The notes beneath the pieces were generated by a model, which was given only the letters and a program-made list of their open reading frames with translations, was not told where the DNA came from and made no database searches. A stretch of 20,378 bases of DNA from assembly GCA_900770655.1 (NCBI GenBank), contig CAAGLA010000059.1, forward strand, positions 1 through 20,378. The letters run 5' to 3'. Below, in pieces: positions 15,967 to 20,378 of this stretch. Source of the stretch: Bacteroidaceae bacterium. GTDB taxonomy: Bacteria > Bacteroidota > Bacteroidia > Bacteroidales > Bacteroidaceae. Position 1 is the first letter of the stretch. Every line of letters begins with the position of its first letter. A program made the translations under genes and the position numbers.

Positions 15967-16668
15967 ATGGCTGAATATAAAGATTACTTAAGTTTTTTAC
16001 AGCACGTGGACGATGCAACACTGCAGGAATACAAGGCACGTGAGTTGGCTCTGAAAAATCAGATTGAGGAGATAACGGTTCAACATAAAAATGAAATAGA
16101 GAGTGTTAAAGCTCAATATAGAAACGATATCGAGAATATTAAGGCTCAGCATAAAAAGGAAATTGACGGCATTAAAAAAGAACATATTTTCAATGTCGGT
16201 AAACTGAATGCGCAATTTGCCGATAAAGAGGCTGTGCACAAGCGTGAGTTGGCGAATATTACGAATGAGAATTTTCGCAAAGTTGCAGAACTTAACAAGG
16301 GTATTGTCAATGAACGCGCAACTCTTTCGCAGAATCTGTCTAATTTGCAGGAAAAGTATGATTCTCTATCGGCACGCACTACTCGCGAAGCAAGGCTCAA
16401 GAATCTGAAGATAAGCGATTGCGAAAAGGAACTGGCAAAAGCCAAACACAGAATTGCAGAACTGGAGGGGGCAATGAGGGTGACAAGTGAGAGGCTGGAT
16501 TCCTTGTCTAACACAAGACTTCTGTTGCTGATTATGGTTTCTGTATTGACATTCGGGCTCTTCTGGGTAGGTTATTTGATATACTACATCACGGCTGCGC
16601 CTACGTATCTATCGCTTAAGCGGTGGGTTGCCTGCACGAAGTATGTATCGCCATACGTTAAAAAATAG
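15967..16668 (+). CDS. Coiled-coil membrane protein with 11-residue repeats, 233 aa
   Basis: Residues about 15-182 are almost entirely charged helix and predicted coiled coil. Residues 40-72 hold three consecutive 11-residue units of the form [HY]-[KR]-[NK]-[ED]-I-[ED]-x-[VI]-K-[AK]-[QE]. A single hydrophobic segment (about 184-210, L-L-L-L-I-M-V-S-V-L...) is followed by a short Lys-rich tail. There is no N-terminal signal, so the long coil is probably cytoplasmic and tail-anchored in the inner membrane. It is the only gene of the cassette with a membrane span and may dock the soluble ATPase at the membrane. The 35-nt gap before it has a T-run but no clear terminator or promoter, so it is taken as the last gene of the operon. 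Confidence 0.8.
   Translation: MAEYKDYLSFLQHVDDATLQEYKARELALKNQIEEITVQHKNEIESVKAQYRNDIENIKAQHKKEIDGIKKEHIFNVGKLNAQFADKEAVHKRELANITNENFRKVAELNKGIVNERATLSQNLSNLQEKYDSLSARTTREARLKNLKISDCEKELAKAKHRIAELEGAMRVTSERLDSLSNTRLLLLIMVSVLTFGLFWVGYLIYYITAAPTYLSLKRWVACTKYVSPYVKK
16081..16179 (+). repeat. Three imperfect 33-bp tandem repeats in the coiled-coil gene
   Basis: Units 16081-16113, 16114-16146 and 16147-16179 each begin CA[AG]CATAAA or CAATATAGA and encode the 11-residue (hendecad) units. Eleven-residue periodicity favours a straight or slightly right-handed coiled coil. Confidence 0.6.
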
Positions 16669-16677
16669 ACTATTTAT

Positions 16678-16711
16678 AATAAAAGGTTGCTTTCGAAAGC
16701 AACCTTTTATT
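16678..16711. terminator. Bidirectional intrinsic terminator between the cassette and the PqqD operon
   Basis: AAAAGGTTGCTTT and AAAGCAACCTTTT pair perfectly around CG, with flanking ATA/TAT pairs. It lies 9 nt after the plus-strand stop at 16668 and 35 nt after the minus-strand stop at 16747. T-rich flanks occur on both strands, so it can end both convergent operons. Confidence 0.88.
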
Positions 16712-16746
16712 TATCCTTGTGTAACTAATACAAACCTGCTTGTGTG

Positions 16747-17019
16747 TTATTCTTCTACCAACCCGAACTCTTTCCAGCTCTCAGCCATCTTAATGGAGTC
16801 TTCGCGTGCAATGCTCTCCTCTACATCGTACTCTTCGAGCAACAAGGCTGTCATATCTTCTACGGTAAATGCCTCCTTGCCACAGAGCTTGCCCCATAGG
16901 TAGGCTGCGCTCTCGTTAAGGCTGATAAGCTTACTGAAGTTTATATTCTCTTCTCCTGCGGCAACAATGAGGTGCTCTCCGCAGACATTCTGTAATTCAA
17001 ATCCTTCTTTAATCTTCAT
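16747..17019 (-). CDS. PqqD-like peptide-binding protein, 90 aa
   Basis: The size and the pattern E-x-L-N-E-S-A-A-Y-L-W (here SLNESAAYLWGKL at about residues 33-45), followed by D-M-T-A-L-L-L-E-E-Y-D-V and a C-terminal W-K-E-F-G-L, fit the PqqD family. PqqD-type domains bind leader peptides of RiPPs and present them to modifying enzymes. It is the last gene of a minus-strand set with a S24/S26 peptidase and an HPr-kinase-like protein. A gap of 97 nt to the upstream gene holds a small hairpin. No precursor peptide or radical SAM enzyme is visible in the window. Confidence in family is good, in function moderate. Confidence 0.8.
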   Translation of the reverse strand: MKIKEGFELQNVCGEHLIVAAGEENINFSKLISLNESAAYLWGKLCGKEAFTVEDMTALLLEEYDVEESIAREDSIKMAESWKEFGLVEE

Positions 17020-17098
17020 ATTGTCTTTGTTTGTTGTTAAATGCTTTGGTTATAGTTCTTTTTGTGCCGTTTTGAGTTCCTTTCCTGCGGTCGGGATA

Positions 17099-17114
17099 AC
17101 ACAGCTTGCTGTGT
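17099..17114 (-). other. Small hairpin just after the S24/S26 peptidase stop
   Basis: ACACAGC and GCTGTGT pair perfectly with a TT centre, two bases from the stop codon of the peptidase gene. With no T-tract it may be an RNA-processing or stabilising hairpin within the operon that lowers expression of the PqqD gene, or chance. Confidence 0.35.
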
Positions 17115-17116
17115 CC

Positions 17117-17581
17117 TTAATGCACTCTGCGGTAAATGGCCAGCAACACTCGCCTCAGCGGGGTCAACAGCCTCCACACAGCCGAATAGCAACGCCATTT
17201 GAGGCTTGTGGCTGAAACTTTCTTGCCTTTCCTGATAAACCCGTCGGCAATGCCCACAATCTTCTCTTCGGTAAACTGTTCCTTTAACGAGAGGGGGTTG
17301 CCGTCGCCACGCATTGTATACACGCCGTTATCTATTTTTATTACCCTATGCAGGGCATATCTCTGTTCTGCTATTTCGGCAAGTACCACATCGCCCACTT
17401 TGGGTGTGCGCGGCGGAACGAGTATTACCTTGTCGCGGCCGTCGTCGAGAAAAGGGCGCATACTGAAACCGCGCACAACAAATGTAACGCTTTTCTTTTT
17501 GCCCTCTTCGAAAAGGCGCTTTATCTCAAGCATAAAGGCGTGGTTGTTTACCTTTTTTGTGCGCAGGCTGTTTTCTGTCAT
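17117..17581 (-). CDS. S24/S26 signal-peptidase-like protein, 154 aa
   Basis: The motif R-G-F-S40-M-R-P (catalytic Ser region G-x-S-M-x-P) is followed by V-G-D-V-V-L-A, A-L-H78-R-V, and R-G-D93-G-N, the order seen in S26 signal peptidases of the archaeal/SipW type, where His replaces the bacterial general-base Lys. It has no N-terminal membrane anchor; the first 30 residues are charged. A C-terminal basic helix (L-K-W-R-C-Y-S-A-V-W-R-L-L) could associate with membrane. Its ATG overlaps the stop of the upstream HPr-kinase-like gene (ATGA), so the two are co-translated. In this context it is a candidate leader-peptide protease or maturation factor rather than a general signal peptidase. Activity is untested. 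Confidence 0.8.
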   Translation of the reverse strand: MTENSLRTKKVNNHAFMLEIKRLFEEGKKKSVTFVVRGFSMRPFLDDGRDKVILVPPRTPKVGDVVLAEIAEQRYALHRVIKIDNGVYTMRGDGNPLSLKEQFTEEKIVGIADGFIRKGKKVSATSLKWRCYSAVWRLLTPLRRVLLAIYRRVH

Positions 17582-18450
17582 AGACCGAATGTTTTACTCG
17601 ACACTTGTGCTGCCTCTTCGTCGGGGCGGCAGAAAAGGGTGTGTACCGGTATCTGCTCGAGAACGGCTGTTATAGTAGCGCATATATCGAGGTGCACTTT
17701 CTTGTCGAACTTCAGCGTAGAGCACGACGACAGCAAAATGCCGAACGCTACCGGAACACTCTCTTTGCGCATCTTGTTCTCTTTGTCCTGCTCAATGGCT
17801 GCCATTCCGCCAATGGGGTACATCACATTTTTGTATATGGGTCTTTTGCCGCTCCACGGCGAACCGTAAATGTGAGGTGTGCCGTCGGGGGCTATGCGCA
17901 GAACCGGATTGTCGTCGTTGATTAGCGTGCTGCCTTCAATGTACTCTACCCATTTGTCGCTGTGAGTGCTCTTGCCTTGCCCGCTTGCACCAAGAAACAT
18001 ATAGGCCTTGCCTCCGTTCTCTACAACAGAGGAGTGCATAAGCAGTGTCTTGTGCTCCGATGTGCAAATGGTGAATATTACCATAAGGGCATTGCTGAAC
18101 CCGAAACGCTTGTCGCTGCTGCTGCCGCGGGTTGTTATGGAGAACTCCTTCATATTGTCGTCGCTCTGAATGAAGGCACAGGGGATATCGCCATCTTTCA
18201 TCAATAGAATCTGGTAGGCGCCGCTGTCGAGTCTATACACTTCGAACGTTGCCGAAGGGCAAGGGAACGTGCCTACCTTAGTGCCGCGCCAGCTTGGCTG
18301 TATTGAATTGTCAATGCATATATTGAACAGGGGCTCTTGTTTGCCGTGGTATTCAAACGGGCATAGGTTTTCTTCTAATGATAATATGTCTTCGCCTATG
18401 TTTGTTATGCAAAAGACGTGGTCGGCGACTTTGAAACTTTTTTGTATCAT
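17578..18450 (-). CDS. HPr-kinase-like P-loop protein, 290 aa
   Basis: The C-terminal half resembles the HPr kinase/phosphorylase fold: H-S-S-V-V, then Walker A G154-A-S-G-Q-G-K-S161, L-I-N-D179-D180-N-P-V-L, and Y-G-S-P-W-S-G-K (195-202). The N-terminal half (1-130) has no recognised domain. True HprK phosphorylates Ser of HPr in PTS control, but the HprK signature loop is not clear and no ptsH is nearby. Related kinases occur in peptide-maturation clusters (for example lasso-peptide kinases), which fits the adjacent S26-like and PqqD-like genes. It is the first gene of this minus-strand operon, with a TAnnTTTG box at 18512-18519. Confidence 0.8.
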   Translation of the reverse strand: MIQKSFKVADHVFCITNIGEDILSLEENLCPFEYHGKQEPLFNICIDNSIQPSWRGTKVGTFPCPSATFEVYRLDSGAYQILLMKDGDIPCAFIQSDDNMKEFSITTRGSSSDKRFGFSNALMVIFTICTSEHKTLLMHSSVVENGGKAYMFLGASGQGKSTHSDKWVEYIEGSTLINDDNPVLRIAPDGTPHIYGSPWSGKRPIYKNVMYPIGGMAAIEQDKENKMRKESVPVAFGILLSSCSTLKFDKKVHLDICATITAVLEQIPVHTLFCRPDEEAAQVSSKTFGL

Positions 18451-18511
18451 TGTTGGTGCGTTCTGTTTTTAGTGTGTGGCGGCCATATTTACGGCATTTT
18501 ATTCCATAGCG

Positions 18512-18519
18512 CAAAAATA
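18512..18519 (-). promoter_or_regulatory. -7 box for the HPr-kinase-like operon
   Basis: The minus strand reads TATTTTTG, a full TAnnTTTG match. Transcription would start near 18505, about 55 nt before the ATG at 18450. The -33 element is weak. Confidence 0.5.
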
Positions 18520-18559
18520 TGAAAAAAGTGCTAAATAATCAATTCATTAACCTACTTGT

Positions 18560-18589
18560 TTTGCTTTTTGTTTTTTATTAGTAACTTTG
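18560..18589 (+). promoter_or_regulatory. Promoter for folP-cdaA
   Basis: TTTG at 18560-18563 is followed after 18 bases by TAACTTTG at 18582-18589, a full match to TAnnTTTG. The start would lie near 18596, some 16 nt before the folP ATG. It is back-to-back with the minus-strand box at 18512-18519. Confidence 0.65.
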
Positions 18590-18611
18590 GCACAGGAAGA
18601 ATATTGGCTGT

Positions 18612-19436
18612 ATGCATTATAGTATAAATGTGAAAGGTCGTTTGCTGGAGCTTGACAGGCCTGTGGTTATGGGTATACTGAATGTTACCGATGACTCTTT
18701 CTATGCGGGCTCTCGCGCCCTCGCCCCGCAAGAAATTGCCGGCAGGGTAAAGGCTATGCTCGATGCCGGTGCCGGCATAATAGATGTGGGGGCCTGTTCT
18801 ACACGTCCGGGCTGTGTGTATGCAACGGAAAGTGAAGAGCTTCGCCGCCTGCATTTTGCTTTGGATATTATTGACAAGGAGTTCCCCGAGGCGGTGGTCT
18901 CTGTCGATACTTTTCGCGCAGTTGTGGTTGAGGAGTGCGCAAAGAATCATAACGTTTCCATTATAAACGATGTTTCGGGTTACGAATGGGATGCGGCTAT
19001 GCTTGGTGCTGTGGTGTCGGCATCTCTCCCGTATATTCTCACTCACTCTTCGGGGCCGGCAGGGGAGGGTTGCGGCGTTTCTCTTCAGCAGGTGCTTGTC
19101 TCGCTTGCTGCCAAGATGTGGGAACTGCGGCAGGCCGGTGTTGCCGATATAATAATAGACCCGGGCTTCGGCTTTGGCAAGAGCGTGGAAGAAAACTATC
19201 GTATGCTTGCTTCGTTGCAGGATTTCTCTATGTTCGATGCCCCGCTGATTGTGGGTGTATCGCGCAAGTCGATGATAACAAAACTTCTTGGCATAAAACC
19301 CGAAGAGGCTCTTGCAGCAACAATGGCGCTGAATACTGTGGCCCTTGAAAAAGGCGCTTCAATACTTCGCGTTCACGATGTCAGGGAGGCTGTTCAGGCT
19401 GTTGCTATAGTTGAAGCACTTAAGGGAAATTTTTAA
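18612..19436 (+). CDS. folP: Dihydropteroate synthase, 274 aa
   Basis: Condenses p-aminobenzoate with dihydropterin pyrophosphate in folate synthesis; cytosolic and the sulfonamide target. Motifs seen: GILNVTDDSF (21-30), S63-T-R-P66, IINDVSG (117-123), IIDPGFGFGKS (181-191), GVSRKSMI (215-222) and RVHDV (253-257). Length is normal for the family. Two differences stand out: the usual N-V-T-P-D-S-F has Asp for Pro, and the usual M-H-M-x-G-x-P segment reads L-T-H-S-S-G-P (143-149). Other active-site motifs are intact, so it is probably functional. It is followed by cdaA with a 25-nt gap, and the pair is a common Bacteroidota arrangement. Confidence 0.93.
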   Translation: MHYSINVKGRLLELDRPVVMGILNVTDDSFYAGSRALAPQEIAGRVKAMLDAGAGIIDVGACSTRPGCVYATESEELRRLHFALDIIDKEFPEAVVSVDTFRAVVVEECAKNHNVSIINDVSGYEWDAAMLGAVVSASLPYILTHSSGPAGEGCGVSLQQVLVSLAAKMWELRQAGVADIIIDPGFGFGKSVEENYRMLASLQDFSMFDAPLIVGVSRKSMITKLLGIKPEEALAATMALNTVALEKGASILRVHDVREAVQAVAIVEALKGNF

Positions 19437-19461
19437 TGCTTGTTTATATATAATAAGGAAT

Positions 19462-20220
19462 ATGTTTTTCGATTTTACCATAAAAGATGCAATTGATATA
19501 GTTCTGGTAGCGTTTCTGCTCTACTATTTCTACCGCCTAATGAAGGATTCGGGCTCCCTGAATGTCTTTATGGGAATATTGGTCTTTCTCTTTACTTGGG
19601 TTTTTGTCTCAAAGATTCTGCAGATGCGTCTCTTTGGCTCAATATTCGACCACTTTATGAGCATTGGAACAATATCGCTGGTGATAATATTCCAAGAAGA
19701 GATACGCCGCTTTTTCAAGACACTCGGTTCGCATCGCCATTTCAGGTTTCTCTCCTATTTTTTCAGCCGGGCAAAAGAGGAAAAAACTGAAGATGCCTCA
19801 ATAATGCCTATAGTAATGGCCTGTATGAGTATGGCGCAGCAGAAGGTAGGCGCGCTCATAGTGGTGGGGCGCAACGATACCCTTGCCGACGTCATTAAAA
19901 CCGGCGAAAGTTTGGATGCGGCAGTTAGCCAGCGTCTTATAGAGGCAGTGTTTTTCAAAAACGCTCCTCTTCACGACGGCGCAATTATCGTTCGCGACGG
20001 CCGTATAGTGGCAGCACAGTGTATTCTGCCGGTTTCCCATAATATAAATATACCAAAGAAACTTGGTCTTCGTCATCGTTCGGCAATGGGCATTTCCGAA
20101 GTTACCGATGCTGTGGCTATAGTGGTGTCTGAAGAGACCGGTGCGGTTTCGGCAGCTGTGGGCGGTAAATTTATGCTTAACCTCGATGCCCGCAAGCTCG
20201 AAACAATACTCTCGCGCTAA
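19462..20220 (+). CDS. cdaA: Membrane diadenylate cyclase (c-di-AMP synthase), 252 aa
   Basis: Makes c-di-AMP from two ATP, the second messenger for osmotic and potassium control. Three hydrophobic segments lie in the first 80 residues (about 12-28, 33-50, 63-78), followed by the DisA_N (DAC) domain with D172-G-A174 and R204-H-R206, both required motifs, and the E-E-T-G-A-V-S segment near 224. This is the CdaA/DacA architecture. I start at ATG 19462, preceded by AAGGAA; an upstream ATG at 19411 in frame would overlap folP by 26 nt and adds residues before the first membrane segment, so is less likely. No CdaR partner gene is visible downstream; a terminator follows at once. Confidence 0.92.
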   Translation: MFFDFTIKDAIDIVLVAFLLYYFYRLMKDSGSLNVFMGILVFLFTWVFVSKILQMRLFGSIFDHFMSIGTISLVIIFQEEIRRFFKTLGSHRHFRFLSYFFSRAKEEKTEDASIMPIVMACMSMAQQKVGALIVVGRNDTLADVIKTGESLDAAVSQRLIEAVFFKNAPLHDGAIIVRDGRIVAAQCILPVSHNINIPKKLGLRHRSAMGISEVTDAVAIVVSEETGAVSAAVGGKFMLNLDARKLETILSR

Positions 20221-20247
20221 GGCTACTTTTGGCCTTAGCTTTTTTTT
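20216..20247 (+). terminator. Intrinsic terminator overlapping the cdaA stop codon
   Basis: GCTAAGGC (20216-20223) pairs with GCCTTAGC (20232-20239) around an 8-base loop, followed by eight T. The stem begins within the last codons of cdaA, including its TAA. Confidence 0.9.
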
Positions 20248-20276
20248 AGTTATTTTTGTTCTTTTGTAAATCGTTG

Positions 20277-20309
20277 AAAATCAAAGCTGCTTAAAAATAC
20301 TTTGATTTT
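20277..20309. other. Second hairpin after cdaA
   Basis: AAAATCAAAG and CTTTGATTTT form a 10-bp AT-rich stem with a 13-base loop, followed by a short T-run. It may be a back-up terminator or a weak element upstream of the next promoter. Confidence 0.4.
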
Positions 20310-20333
20310 TTATGAAAAAAAAGTTCGAAATAA

Positions 20334-20364
20334 TTTGCTGTGAAAGAAAATTGCCTTACCTTTG
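20334..20364 (+). promoter_or_regulatory. Consensus promoter at the right edge
   Basis: TTTG (20334-20337) is followed after exactly 19 bases by TACCTTTG (20357-20364), a full match to the Bacteroidota -33/-7 pattern. Transcription would begin near 20371 and read out of the window; the gene it serves is not seen. Confidence 0.7.
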
Positions 20365-20378
20365 TACTCGCTTTCGGC

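Noticed and set aside
16081..16179. CRISPR-like array
   Set aside because: The three 33-bp units are contiguous, lack spacers, and encode an 11-residue coiled-coil repeat.
17020..17116. Possible RiPP precursor in the gap before the PqqD gene
   Set aside because: There is no ATG on the minus strand; only a GTG-started frame of about 22 codons with no leader-like features is present.
19411..19461. Upstream in-frame ATG for cdaA
   Set aside because: It would overlap folP by 26 nt and add residues not expected in CdaA; ATG 19462 has an AAGGAA before it.

Overview
The window looks like chromosome from a gut-type member of the Bacteroidales (Bacteroidota). The evidence is promoters of the TTTG-N18/19-TAnnTTTG form before several genes, AT-rich starts with little Shine-Dalgarno, secreted proteins ending in T9SS-type sorting tails (GIYIINGxKVxVK or similar), and a folP-cdaA pair. 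I cannot name genus or species from the sequence alone.

Left part (about 1-11.6 kb): three large secreted proteins. Two are paralogous M60-family (gluzincin, HEIGH...E) peptidases on the minus strand, of 902 and 1394 residues, each followed by its own hairpin. They combine the protease domain with helical FIVAR-like bundles, ricin/lectin-like beta regions and a C-terminal sorting tail. Divergent from them, on the plus strand, is a 1251-residue secreted protein with two discoidin-like (F5/8 type C) regions and a comparable tail. Together they suggest a surface or secreted mucin/glycoprotein-binding and -cleaving set; substrate is inferred from the family, not shown.

Middle part (11.6-16.7 kb): the most interesting region. 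A compact plus-strand cassette of six genes lies between two strong terminators. It encodes a cytosolic FtsK/SpoIIIE-type ATPase with three RecA-like modules (only the middle one has intact Walker motifs), two paralogous small helical proteins with a W-x-D variant of the WXG100 hairpin motif, a coiled-coil protein with a tandem 21-residue repeat and a C-terminal Cys4 knuckle, a third W-x-D small protein, and a long coiled-coil protein with 11-residue repeats and one membrane span. Gene overlaps (TAATG, TGATG) indicate translational coupling. The layout resembles a reduced type VII secretion (EssC/WXG100)-like system in a Gram-negative phylum, or a conflict system built on the same parts. Its function is unknown to me.

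Right part (16.7-20.4 kb): a minus-strand three-gene operon encodes an HPr-kinase-like P-loop protein, a S24/S26 signal-peptidase-like protein and a PqqD-like protein, a RiPP-style toolkit without a visible precursor or radical SAM enzyme. Divergent from it is folP (dihydropteroate synthase, with an unusual central motif) followed by cdaA (diadenylate cyclase, c-di-AMP synthesis), closed by a terminator. A strong consensus promoter points out of the window at its right edge.

No tRNA, rRNA, CRISPR array, transposase or integrase was recognised.
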